64,000 bases of DNA from CAWBOY01 sp963790585. Its GTDB lineage: Bacteria > Planctomycetota > Planctomycetia > Gemmatales > Gemmataceae. The stretch lies in NCBI GenBank assembly GCA_963790585.1, contig CAWBOY010000002.1:1364001-1428000 (forward strand), written 5' to 3'. Both the position numbers and the translations under genes were made by a program. Below, one piece after another: positions 8,974 to 17,961 of this stretch. Under the pieces are notes generated by a model. That model did not search any database and was not told the DNA's origin. It was given only the letters and a program-made list of their open reading frames with translations. Every line of letters begins with the position of its first letter. The stretch's first letter is position 1.

Positions 8974-11159
8974 TCCACCAAGCGCGATGCGCCGACTGGT
9001 GCGTCAACCAGTGCAGACCTTCCTCAAAGTTCAGACGTCGTTCGAGCCAGTTACTCAACTCTTGCCAACCGCTACTCCAGCGTTGGAATCTCGGACTGGT
9101 GGGCCGCTCGAACCAGAGCAGCCGCATGGAATTCATGAGGACGAGCAGCGAGCCGATTTGATGGTAAAGCACGGCGACGATTGGCGCCCAGTCATACGCC
9201 TGCCGTGTCGGCGCCAGCAAAGGCCAAAGCCACGCCGTCAAGACGATGCCGACGATGTTGACGCCGAAAGCAAAGTAAAGAATGTTTTGGCGGATGATCC
9301 AGACCGTGGCACGCGAGAGTTTTATTAAGAGGGGCAAAGGGATAAGTGGATCGCTCATGAGGACAATATCGCCGGTTTCGGCGACGACGTCGGCTCCGCT
9401 TCCGCCGACCGCCAGGCCGACGTCAGCTCGCGCCAGGGCGGGCGCGTCATTGATGCCGTCGCCGATCATGGCGACTTTGTGACGCTTCTGCCATTCGATG
9501 ATGAAATTGGCTTTGTCCTCGGGCAGTAGCTCCGCATGGACATCGGTTATGCCGAGTTCGTTGGCGATGGCAGTCGCAGCAGCGGCTCGATCGCCCGTGA
9601 GCATGGTGATATCGGCGATCCCTAACTGACGAAGCTCCGCCAACACCATCAGCGCGTCGTGCCGCGCGCGATCGCGTGCGCCAATCACGCCGAGCAAACG
9701 TTCGTTGCGCGCCACCAACAGCGCCGTCTGACCGGAGGCGTCGAGGCGCGTGAGCAAGTCGGTCATCTCGGTGGAAAGAGCCAGCCCTTGTTCCTGAAAA
9801 AGGCGCGGATTACCGACGACAAGCGTCGTGCCGTCCGCCAATCGCGCCGTGATACCGCTCCCCGGATGAGCCTCAAATTCCGACAGTTCGCTCAAGGTCA
9901 GGCCTCGACTCCCGGCTTCTTGCAGGACTAGCCGAGCGAGGATATGCTCGCTGCGCTGTTCCGCCGTCGCGGCGATGCCGATGAGTTCTTCATTGCTGAC
10001 GCCCTCGACAGGTACGACATCACCCAACTCCAGTCGGCCCTGGGTCAAGGTGCCGGTTTTGTCGAAGGCGATCGCGGTGACCGCTGCGAGGCGCTCGAGC
10101 GCGGAGCCACCCTTGATGAGAACGCCGGTTCCCGCCAGGCGGCCGAGCGCGGCGATAACAGCGGCAGGAGTTGCCAAGATTAAAGCACAAGGACAGGCGA
10201 CGACAAGGACGGCCAGCGCGGGAACAGTGGCCGGCTTTAGCACACTCGCACGGAAGCCAGCGCCTTCGGCGTCACGTTGAAAGCGGGTTTCCTCGCTCAA
10301 CGACATCCACGCCGACCTGTGAGCGACAAATGCGACCAGAAAGGTGATAGCCGCCAGGCCTAGTACGATCGGCAGAAAATAGCGGGCTAACCGATCGGCA
10401 ACGCGCTCGACCGGCGATTTGTCCTTGAGTGCCCGGGCCGTCAACTCGACGACGCGGCCGACGACCGTATGCTCGGCAACGCGCCGGGCCTCGATTGTGA
10501 GCGCCTCCGAATTGATTGACGGAACCGGCCAATACCTCGTCGCCTGGCCCCTTATCGAGCGGCAGGCTTTCGCCGGTGAGCGAGGAGACGTCAACCGCCG
10601 ATCGGCCGTCGAGAACGAGACCATCCGCCGGCACACGGCCGCCGGGCTTGACGACCAGCTGATCTCCTGTCACCAACTCAGAGGTCAAAACGCGCTCTTC
10701 ACGCCCGTCGCGCAGACGCCAGCACCGGCGCGGACAAAGCTCGATCAGCCCGCGAATCGCCCGCTGGGTTCGGCTAAAGGTGTAGTGTTCGAGGCATTCG
10801 CCTAGTAAGCCGATAAAGACGACCTCGGCCCCGACCTCTGGCTCACCCGCGACAATGGCGACGACGCAGGCGATCGCCAAAGCCAGGTCAGCACCGAGTC
10901 GCCCCTCGCTGAGCGCGTCGAGTGACAGGTAAAGCGTCCGCACGCCGCCGATAACTGCGGCTAGAAGCGCCAGCGTTTTATCATCGTAGACCTTGTAGGG
11001 CCACGAGGGCAGCGACGGTCCCCAGGTAGCTATCCAGGCAGCGATCCAGGGCCAGAAATGTGCCGCGAGCAGCAGCCCGACCAGGCCGGTGAGGAAATAC
11101 AGAAACAGCCGGCTTTCTTGCTGGAACGTTTGATCGGCGTGAGTGATTTCGCGGTGCAT
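8951..11159 (-). CDS. P1B-type heavy-metal-translocating ATPase, frameshifted
   Basis: A cation-exporting P-type ATPase of about 735 aa. One frameshift near 10500-10520, just after the LAGSVNQFGG segment, separates the N-terminal 220 residues from the rest. Motifs in order: TGES (actuator domain), ACPCALILATP (the CPC metal-binding motif in the membrane), DKTGTLT (phosphorylated Asp), EAHPGSGI (HP motif of P1B pumps), MLTGDR and GDGINDAP. There is no N-terminal heavy-metal-associated domain; the protein opens with membrane helices and a short His-bearing start (MHREITHADQTF). CPC fits Cu, Zn/Cd or related ions but does not decide between them. It is the first gene of an operon with three SPFH proteins. 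Confidence 0.88.
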
Positions 11160-11273
11160 GCGCGGCGCCGCCGGAGGAAGGTAGGAGTGAAAGTCTATTC
11201 GTTACGCTATGGCGAAATGTCCATTCGGTCAAGCAGTGCCTGTGTCTGCGAACCGCTCGCAGCCGAGAGGCCC

Positions 11274-11302
11274 TTGCAATCCCCCGGAAACCCTACGATA
11301 AT
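11274..11302 (+). promoter_or_regulatory. Candidate sigma70-type promoter for the glycosidase-like gene
   Basis: TTGCAA at 11274-11279 and GATAAT at 11297-11302 are 17 bases apart, a good match to -35/-10 boxes. They sit 34 bases before the ATG at 11336, which has GGAG in front of it. The 176-base gap separates this gene from the divergent ATPase operon. Confidence 0.4.
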
Positions 11303-11335
11303 GCCGACTCGCCTAACCATGGACGGAGCTTTCGT

Positions 11336-14300
11336 ATGGAGCGCTCGCTTAAGATCGCCGCATTTTTGCTGCTATTTTTCCCTCTGGCAACGCCCGCTCA
11401 AACATTTACGCTAGCGCCGGCCCTCGCCATCGAGGCCGAGGACTTCACCATCGACTCAGGATGGAAAGTCCTCCAAAACGGCTCCGGTAACTACATGGTC
11501 GACATCATCGGTTTTAACCATATTTCCGGCGAACGACTGCTCCATGTCGACAGCAAAAACGAATCCGCGGCCGCCCATCTCGACGTCGTGATTCCTGAAG
11601 CGGGCAAATATCGCCTGTGGGTCCGTTACGAAGCGCCGTTCGGCTGCGAGACACGCTTTAAGGTCCAGGTCGAACAGGACGGCAAACTCATCGTCGACAA
11701 ACTCATGGGGACAAAGTACAGCCCGCGATATGGCCAGGGCGAGGACAAGCCCACGGCCGAACACGACACCGCTTCCGGCTCGGAAGGGCTGATGGAGGAA
11801 GTCGTCACCGTACCGGCTCTTGCAAAGGGTAAAGCGACTCTGAAATTGCTCGCCGCCTCACAGCCACAGACGCCGGGTGTCGCGGCGAATCGCAATATCG
11901 ACCTGATCTACCTCACGCGCGATACGAGCGATGCCTGGTTCATTCACTATCGCAAACACGTCAAGCTCTATCCCATTCTGGAGGCGTTCCGCGACACGCG
12001 CGGCGCTCGCTGGGAGGCACGCTTTACCAATCGTGGCAATAATCCGGCTGATTTCAGCATTTCGCACACATATAACCGCCTGCCCTGGGGCGAGGGCGAA
12101 GGCATCGTCGCCAGAAGTATCAAGCCGGGCGAGTCGTCGGAATGGGTCGGCCTCAAGAAACAGGACACAGCCCACTTCGGCATGAGCACCTTCAACGCCT
12201 CGCATGGCCAGGCGTTCGCGGTCGCCTTGCGCGCCGTCGGCGGCGCGGTCGCAAAGGAGATCAAAGGCGTCGGGCCGCATCGCATCTATATCCCGCCCTA
12301 CGCCGGCAAGGGCGAGAAGCCGGTTACCCCGGAGGAAGAGATCGACTCGATATTGCAAGATCTCAAGGAGTTGAAGGCCCCCGGCAAGCCACCCACAAAA
12401 CCGCTCTGCTATGGAGGCTGGGTGCCTTTGGGCGTCGATAGCGACTATGGCCGCAAGTATGCCCAACTCTACGCCGCCCTCGGTTTTCGCTCGCTCCATC
12501 CCGCCCACAGCGGCCCAGCCGTCCTCAAGAACCTTGCAGCCGTCGCCATTCAGCCAACCAAGAGTTTCAGCGTCTCGGCCTATCGCAATCCGCCGCTGCC
12601 GCCCGAGATCGCGCGGGCCAAGCTCGACCTGGCCCGTTCCGGAATGGCGCAATATGTCCGCTGGTTCGACTACGGCGACGAGATTGCCTTTTCCGAGTGG
12701 ATGGAGATTTTAGTCCAACACGCCGTCAAAACAGCCAAGCTCGCCGGCGAGACCTACAAACCAGAGGACGTCGTCGCCAGCATGTGGCGTGAATGGCTCA
12801 AGTCGAATCGCGATGAGATCGCCAAAGAGATGTACTGGCGGGCGAGCTGGGGCGCCTTCAACGAGCGCCGTCTGAAGCCGGATACGAGCAGCGCTGCTGC
12901 GCGCGAGAATCCCCGGCTCTATGTCGATTCGTTGCAGTTTTATCAGGACACCGCGATCATCTTTGTCGCGGAGCGCGCCAAAGATGTGCGCCGCGAACTC
13001 GGCGAGGATGTTCTCTGCGGGGCCAACTATACGTGCCATCCGCTCTACTATCCGACGGTCGATGCCTACATCAAATGGTTTCGCGGCGGCGCTGCCGACA
13101 TGGGCCGGCACAGCGAATTCTTTTGGCAGGTCGGCCAGGCTGGTCCGATGGTAAACGGCTACATCGCCGAGCATTTTCGAGCCGGCATGCGCGACAACCC
13201 GCGCGGCGTCCTCCGGCAATACACCATGCCGCACGCGGCGGGCAACACGGACGCTAACTTTTTGCGGACCTGCTTCACCCAACTCGCCCACGGGGCGACC
13301 GCGCTTGATTTCTTCGGCATTGGCATGAACGAAACGTTTACCGAAAACCATATCGACCATCGCGCCAAATCTCGCTTCCGGGTGTTGCGCGACATCACCC
13401 ATTGCGTCGGTTTCGTCGAGGACCTGCTGCCGCAAGCAAAAACTGTGGCGTCGCCGGTTGCTCTGCTCGTCAGTGAAAGCACGGAGCGCTGGGATTTCGC
13501 TGGCGTGGCACGCGAGGGAGCGGGCCGCGATTTGTGGGGGCCGGATTTTCGCAAGGTACGGCTCAATTCGCATAACGAACGGCTCGGCCTGTGGACTGCA
13601 TTGACCCACATTGGCCTTTCGCCCGATTTGGTTATTGAAGAGGACCTGAACGCTAAAATTCTGGATCAGTACAAGGTCTTATTTCTCGTCGGCGACACCC
13701 TGCCGTCAGCGGTGGTGCCTGCTCTAGAAAAGTGGGTGCGCACCGGCGGCACACTGATCGCGACGGCGGGAGCGGGCCGATTCGACGTCTATCGTCAGGA
13801 AAACGACGCCTTTGCTTCCCTCTGTGGACTCAAGTCGCGCGTGACGGAAGAGCGGACGCCGTTCTTTCGGCCACGCATGGAACTGCCGTTTTTGACGCCC
13901 TTTACGCGCGTTCAGGTTCCCGGCGGCGGCTTTCCGCAGCTGGCGACCTATGAGCGCGTCGAAGGCAACGCCGACACGAAAATCAGAGCGAAGTTCAAGG
14001 ACGACGACACTCCGGCCATCCTGGAACGAAAGCTCGATAAAGGGCACGTCGTCTATGTCGCAGCACTGCCTGGGGTCGCGTATCTCTGGTCGGCGCTGCA
14101 GCCGCCGCTTGTGCCGGATCGAGGACCAAATACGCACAGCATTCCAACCCAATTCGATGTCGGAGTTGCTACCTGGCTGACGCTCCTCATGAGATCTGTT
14201 GCGGTCGAACCGATCGTCGACACGGAAGACGTCTTGATCGACACGCGGCTCCTCCGGGCGGAGAGCAGCTATCTCTTGCCACTTGCGAATTACTCGGAAA

Positions 14301-14461
14301 AGATTGGGCAGAAGGTAACTCTCAAGGTTCGGATCGACCGCAAGATTACCAAGGTGACGAGTGCCTATCATGGTGTGTTGCAGCACAAAATAGACAAGGG
14401 AGTGCTGACCGTGACGATACCCGCTTTGGGCTATGGCGACATTCTGCGGCTCGAACCGTAA
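11336..14461 (+). CDS. Secreted glycoside-hydrolase-like protein with a beta-galactosidase-type amidotransferase fold
   Basis: A 1041-aa exported protein, intact. Residues 1-22 are a signal peptide (LKIAAFLLLFFPLATPAQ). Residues ~30-190 look like a carbohydrate-binding beta-sandwich: IEAEDF near the start and AGKYRLWVRYEAPFG are typical of CBM6/35-type modules. The central ~500 residues probably form a TIM barrel (YGGWVPLGVDSDYGRKYAQL, AQYVRWFDYGDEIAFSEW, CGANYTCHPLYY), with acids that could be catalytic, but I cannot assign a GH family. Residues ~770-930 resemble the trimerisation/class I amidotransferase-like domain of GH42 enzymes (LVGDTLPSAVVPALEKWVRT, GGTLIATAGAGRFD). A polysaccharide-degrading role is inferred. 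It could also be a non-catalytic relative. Confidence 0.65.
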   Translation: MERSLKIAAFLLLFFPLATPAQTFTLAPALAIEAEDFTIDSGWKVLQNGSGNYMVDIIGFNHISGERLLHVDSKNESAAAHLDVVIPEAGKYRLWVRYEAPFGCETRFKVQVEQDGKLIVDKLMGTKYSPRYGQGEDKPTAEHDTASGSEGLMEEVVTVPALAKGKATLKLLAASQPQTPGVAANRNIDLIYLTRDTSDAWFIHYRKHVKLYPILEAFRDTRGARWEARFTNRGNNPADFSISHTYNRLPWGEGEGIVARSIKPGESSEWVGLKKQDTAHFGMSTFNASHGQAFAVALRAVGGAVAKEIKGVGPHRIYIPPYAGKGEKPVTPEEEIDSILQDLKELKAPGKPPTKPLCYGGWVPLGVDSDYGRKYAQLYAALGFRSLHPAHSGPAVLKNLAAVAIQPTKSFSVSAYRNPPLPPEIARAKLDLARSGMAQYVRWFDYGDEIAFSEWMEILVQHAVKTAKLAGETYKPEDVVASMWREWLKSNRDEIAKEMYWRASWGAFNERRLKPDTSSAAARENPRLYVDSLQFYQDTAIIFVAERAKDVRRELGEDVLCGANYTCHPLYYPTVDAYIKWFRGGAADMGRHSEFFWQVGQAGPMVNGYIAEHFRAGMRDNPRGVLRQYTMPHAAGNTDANFLRTCFTQLAHGATALDFFGIGMNETFTENHIDHRAKSRFRVLRDITHCVGFVEDLLPQAKTVASPVALLVSESTERWDFAGVAREGAGRDLWGPDFRKVRLNSHNERLGLWTALTHIGLSPDLVIEEDLNAKILDQYKVLFLVGDTLPSAVVPALEKWVRTGGTLIATAGAGRFDVYRQENDAFASLCGLKSRVTEERTPFFRPRMELPFLTPFTRVQVPGGGFPQLATYERVEGNADTKIRAKFKDDDTPAILERKLDKGHVVYVAALPGVAYLWSALQPPLVPDRGPNTHSIPTQFDVGVATWLTLLMRSVAVEPIVDTEDVLIDTRLLRAESSYLLPLANYSEKIGQKVTLKVRIDRKITKVTSAYHGVLQHKIDKGVLTVTIPALGYGDILRLEP

Positions 14462-14501
14462 ACTTGCTACGAATGATTATCCCCGGCAAGCCCACTATAT
14501 A

Positions 14502-14552
14502 GCCCGCCATTTATGGCGGGTTGTCCAGGTGCGCCCCCGGCAAGCCGGGGGC
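14502..14552. repeat. Two adjacent hairpins between the glycosidase-like gene and dapL
   Basis: GCCCGCCATTTATGGCGGGT (14502-14521) is a short stem followed by TGT and may work as a terminator. The second, GCCCCCGGCAAGCCGGGGGC at 14533-14552, is a perfect 20-bp palindrome. It belongs to a family also seen at 26075-26123 (two copies as arms) and 61586-61605. Confidence 0.75.
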
Positions 14553-14575
14553 TAAATAAAGAGGTAGAGCGAGCG

Positions 14576-15817
14576 ATGAGTACGACCGAGGCCGACCCCT
14601 GGTTTCAATCCCTTTTTGCCGAACGCATTGGCGGGGTCAATTACGGCAAAGGTAGCGCGATCTATAAGTTCGAGAAGATCAAACGGGCTAAACGCGCCGC
14701 CTTGGCCGAACACCCTGAACGGCCTCTGCTCGATTTCGGCATCGGCGAAAACGACGACATGGCCGACCCGCTCGTCCGCGACACACTCAAGCGCGAGGTT
14801 GATCGCGTCGAAAATCGTGGCTACGCCGACAATGGCATCGCCGCGTTCAAGGAGGCCGCCGCCGGCTTCATGCAAAAGGTCTTTGGCGTCAACCTTGATC
14901 CGACGACCGAAATCTGCCACGCGATCGGCTCGAAGCCGGCCTACGCGATGATGCCTGCTGTCTTCATCAATCCGGGCGACATCACGATGATGACGGTACC
15001 CGGCTATCCCGTCGCCGGCACGCACACGCGCTACTATGGCGGCGACGTTCACCGCCTGCCGTTGTTCGCGGAAAATAATTTCTTCCCCGACCTGGACACC
15101 ATTCCGCAAAAAGTGCTCGACAAAGCCAAACTGCTGGTCATCAATTATCCAAATAGCCCGACCGGGGCGACGGCGACGCGCGACTTCTACAAGCGCGTCA
15201 TCGATTTCGCCCGGAAACATCGCATCGTCGTCGTGCAAGACGCCGCCCATATCTTGCTCAGCTATGACGGCCCGCCGCTGAGCTTTCTCCAAGTCGAGGG
15301 CGCGCGCGAGGTCGGCGTCGAGGTCCATTCGATGTCGAAGGGCTTCAACATGATCGGCTGGCGCATGGGCTTCGTCGCCGGCCACCCGAAGATTGTGCAG
15401 GCTTACGCCGATGTGAAAGACAATTGCGATTCCGGCCAATTCATGGCCATCCAGCAAGCCGCCGCCGAAGCGCTGCGCCATTCGGAGCTAGCCGACCGCG
15501 TGCGAGAAAAATACCGCCGCCGTCTACAGAAACTGGTCAAGGCCCTCACCGCCGTCGGCTTTGAAGCGAAGATGCCGAGTGGAACCTATTTTCTTTACGT
15601 CAAGGCCCCGAAAGGCTGCGAAGGCTATAGCTTCACCACAGCTGAGGACGCCTCACAATTCTTGATAACCCTCCAGTCCGTCTGCTGCGTCCCCTGGGAC
15701 GACGCCGGGGCGTATCTACGCTTCTCCGTCACCTACATCGCCAAAAACGAAGCCGAGGAAGACGCCCTCATGGCCGCCACCGTCGAACGCCTCGGGGCTC
15801 TCAAACTAAAATTCTAG
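14576..15817 (+). CDS. dapL: LL-diaminopimelate aminotransferase-type PLP enzyme
   Basis: A 413-aa fold-type I aminotransferase. The best family match is LL-diaminopimelate aminotransferase, which converts tetrahydrodipicolinate to LL-DAP in one step for lysine and peptidoglycan synthesis. Motifs: DFGIGENDDMADP near the N-terminus (the DapL-type substrate loop), YPNSPTGA, and SMSKGFNMIGWRMGF, in which Lys255 would hold the PLP. The ATG at 14576 is chosen because it follows GAGG closely; an upstream in-frame start at 14513 would read through the hairpin repeats. The length is normal for DapL. Planctomycetes and chlamydiae commonly use this route. A related aspartate-family aminotransferase cannot be wholly excluded. 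Confidence 0.82.
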   Translation: MSTTEADPWFQSLFAERIGGVNYGKGSAIYKFEKIKRAKRAALAEHPERPLLDFGIGENDDMADPLVRDTLKREVDRVENRGYADNGIAAFKEAAAGFMQKVFGVNLDPTTEICHAIGSKPAYAMMPAVFINPGDITMMTVPGYPVAGTHTRYYGGDVHRLPLFAENNFFPDLDTIPQKVLDKAKLLVINYPNSPTGATATRDFYKRVIDFARKHRIVVVQDAAHILLSYDGPPLSFLQVEGAREVGVEVHSMSKGFNMIGWRMGFVAGHPKIVQAYADVKDNCDSGQFMAIQQAAAEALRHSELADRVREKYRRRLQKLVKALTAVGFEAKMPSGTYFLYVKAPKGCEGYSFTTAEDASQFLITLQSVCCVPWDDAGAYLRFSVTYIAKNEAEEDALMAATVERLGALKLKF

Positions 15818-15859
15818 GGCGCAATCGATCGTCGCCTTTCGCTCCGCCAAGGGCCCCCC

Positions 15860-15896
15860 GTTGTGGAACGGTCTCCCGACCGTTCCACTCCACAAC
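15860..15896. repeat. Hairpin repeat GTTGTGGAACGGTC
   Basis: GTTGTGGAACGGTC, loop TCCC, then GACCGTTCCACTCCACAAC. A stem with a small bulge 43 bases after the dapL stop. It may serve as the dapL terminator, but it has no T-run. A hairpin at 33930-33996 shares the GTTGTGG...CCACAAC ends. Confidence 0.7.
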
Positions 15897-15932
15897 TGGG
15901 GGATGCCGCGAGCCTTTCTTAGGTCCGCCAAA

Positions 15933-15968
15933 GATTCTAAGTATCGCCAACGTTGGCGATACTTAGAA
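15933..15968. repeat. Perfect 36-bp palindrome
   Basis: Left half ATTCTAAGTATCGCCAAC, followed directly by its exact complement with no loop. A loopless perfect palindrome this long is more typical of a protein-binding dyad or a mobile-element scar than of an RNA hairpin. The partial sequence AAGTATCGCCAA recurs near 16016. Confidence 0.85.
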
Positions 15969-16367
15969 TTCGACGCAACCTATTTAGCGTTAAATCGTTA
16001 CGATCTTGACATTCGAAGTATCGCCAACCGCCACGCAGACACCGTCGCGCCAGCGAACGTGTACATTTTTTGTGCAACGATGCAATTCATCCCTCTATGG
16101 CGTGCGTCGTGGAAAAGCCACATGCTCAGGGGCGAGATGCAAAAAAAGTCACGCCGGTTTGCATCTCACCCTTCGGCTATAACATATTGCTACGATTAAC
16201 ATTGCAGCGCACCGGAGGGGCGAGATGCAAACAAATCCACGGAGAACCCCCAAGCTCGTTGATCTGCACGAGAGTGTCGTTAGTCCCGATGGACATTGTG
16301 GGGCTGATCGTTTGTTACAGGGCCACACTAAAACCAAGGCTGTCGGCAATTATGAGAAAACTCCAAA

Positions 16368-16411
16368 AATTCGTTTCATTCGACCCCCCCCACAACCCCC
16401 TCGAACGAATT
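16368..16411. repeat. C-run repeat, family C, copy 1
   Basis: AATTCGTTTCATTCGA, a run of eight C, ACAA, five C, then TCGAACGAATT. The ends form an AATTCGTT/AACGAATT inverted repeat around two C-runs. Other copies are at 38709-38751 (opposite orientation) and 51655-51699. Confidence 0.85.
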
Positions 16412-16901
16412 CACCTGGGATCAGCTCACCCTCGCGTTTGTCATAGAGTACAATGCGGACAATTAGGACAGGAAAAAGAGCTTTCTTGCGATGCATTTTA
16501 TGAAGATTTTGTGAAACAAGATACGTCACGTTTGATTTCGTCTATTCATGCCAAATCGGATGAATCAAATCACTCGAAGAAATGCCATAAAAGGTATAGC
16601 GGTTGTGCAAGTATTGCCGATAGAAACAAAACTGCTCGATAATCTGAAAATGAATAATGTTCCGTTGGCGCTAAAAAGTAAGGTGCCAATGCAGGAAAGT
16701 CACCAAGAGATCTCGACAATCGATGTCCTTCATACCCCCCCCCCGGCCCGAGCCGCTAAGTATCCGCAGCATCGCTGCGGGAGCCTCTACGGTATTGCAG
16801 GGTCGTCCTTGATGCCAAAAGGGACATTATAACTTCAGGCAGCTGCAAGAAATTGAGAACATGCCTACCAATTTTGAAGACAGTTTGCGAGGAAAAGACC
16901 C

Positions 16902-17768
16902 ATGCGTTATTTGATTCTCTGCTTACTTGTTTGCCTAAGCTCCGGATGCACCGTGATGTCGCTGGAACGACATACGGTAGCACAGATCGATTCGGCCATC
17001 GACCTGCGCTATCGTGAAATAGTGGATAACCTGGCCGCGGTAGCGGCTGATCCCTCGACCTTGCCCAGCTTCGTTTCTATCTATTCCGGAACCGTATCTG
17101 TGCAGGATACGGGAACTGCAATCTCATCCGTTACCTGGCCGTATTCCGCTGGGATGACGTCAGTGAATCCCTCTTTCAACAGGCAGATCGCCCAAAACTG
17201 GGTACTTGATCCCACAATTATCCCGGAAAAACTTGAAGCGATTCGGGCCGCACTCCAGTGGGCAATCGGCGGACCCAATCATGTAAACCCGGATTCGATG
17301 ACTCTGCTTCTTGCCCCCAAGCAGGTGAAAGCAGATACTCAACGACATTTTGGCGTATCGGAAAAGCTTGAACGCTTACCCACGAGCTGGTTGTGCATTG
17401 GATGCCTGAAAGATGTCCCGGCATGTGCGCGTTACAAAGGGCACTCTGGCGATGTTTGGGTTTGGGTGACGCCGGAAGGTATGAGAGGTCTCGCAGAATT
17501 CACAATAATCATCCAGGACATCGCTAGGGCGCCGATTAACTCTCCAACGTTGTTTAATCCACCGCCTTTCTACTCCCCCATCGTGTTCAAAACGGGTGAT
17601 CCTCAGAAGCCTGATGGGCGATTGACGGTTACAGCACAAGTAGTAGTCGATCAAAGTCGGCGCCTATACGCTGATCCGTTCATACCTACTCGTCTCGACA
17701 ACACTGGCGCTGACGCCAGCATTCGTTCAATCATTACTGCGGCGTCGATCACCACTGTGCCGCACTAG
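16902..17768 (+). CDS. Predicted lipoprotein, tandem paralogue 1
   Basis: 288 aa, function not recognised. A type II signal peptide ends in the lipobox LSSGC with Cys16 as the lipidation site; GAGGA lies 7 bases before the ATG. The rest is a globular exported domain without a known motif. It is clearly homologous to the next gene: both share DP/EP-(S/A)-TLPS near residue 50, EKL-A(I/L)-AA-W in the middle, and a C-terminal block with LP-(T/H)-W-L-IG-LK-VP-CARYKGH-G-WVWV and (I/L)QDIA. The conserved Cys in CARYKGH and the Trp pair suggest a structural core. Its GC content is lower than that of the housekeeping genes here. The pair looks like a lineage-specific envelope protein family. Confidence 0.8.
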   Translation: MRYLILCLLVCLSSGCTVMSLERHTVAQIDSAIDLRYREIVDNLAAVAADPSTLPSFVSIYSGTVSVQDTGTAISSVTWPYSAGMTSVNPSFNRQIAQNWVLDPTIIPEKLEAIRAALQWAIGGPNHVNPDSMTLLLAPKQVKADTQRHFGVSEKLERLPTSWLCIGCLKDVPACARYKGHSGDVWVWVTPEGMRGLAEFTIIIQDIARAPINSPTLFNPPPFYSPIVFKTGDPQKPDGRLTVTAQVVVDQSRRLYADPFIPTRLDNTGADASIRSIITAASITTVPH

Positions 17769-17829
17769 TGGTCCCTCGGACTTGATTTGCCTTGTAGGCC
17801 GGCTCGTTTGAGCCGGCCACTGCCGACAC

Positions 17830-17880
17830 TGTCGTCTTTCGCTCCGCGAAAGATGGCCTTTCGCGGAGCGAAAGACGACA
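17830..17880. repeat. Hairpin with perfect 23-bp arms
   Basis: Arms start TGTCGTCTTTCGCTCCGCG and match perfectly over 23 bp with a 5-base loop; the sequence after it is CCTATTTTTTAG. It lies between the two lipoprotein genes and, with the T-run, is a reasonable terminator for the first. A half-site with CTTTCGCTCCGC occurs near 15836, after dapL. Confidence 0.8.
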
Positions 17881-17961
17881 CCTATTTTTTAGTAATTCTA
17901 ATTATTACACCGATTCAAACTAGATCTGGATGCCCAAGTTAATAGAGTAGGGAGAAATGAG

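Larger units (their letters stand above)
15818..16901. other. Gene-poor accessory stretch with palindromes
   Basis: About 1.1 kb without a convincing gene. It holds a hairpin at 15860-15896, a perfect 36-bp palindrome at 15933-15968, a C-run repeat at 16368-16411 and a C10-type run near 16736-16745, followed by a small CCGCAGC/GCTGCGG stem. Base composition shifts toward AT compared with dapL. An open frame covers 16070-16642 and its last third contains Cys/His/Lys residues, but it crosses repeats and has no recognisable domain. I treat it as unsupported. Confidence 0.6.

Noticed and set aside
8951..11159. Heavy-metal-associated domain at the ATPase N-terminus
   Set aside because: No GMxCxxC motif is present; the protein starts almost directly with membrane helices.
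12710..13609. Open frame of 299 codons on the minus strand inside the glycosidase-like gene
   Set aside because: It is antisense to an intact gene with signal peptide and domains, has no ribosome site, and its composition mirrors the coding strand; high GC makes such frames common.
14552..15481. Open frame of 309 codons antisense to dapL
   Set aside because: A composition shadow of a clearly identified aminotransferase gene, with no family match.
16070..16642. 190-codon open frame in the gene-poor stretch
   Set aside because: It crosses the C-run repeat and has no start signal or recognisable domain; the Cys/His content near its end is not enough.
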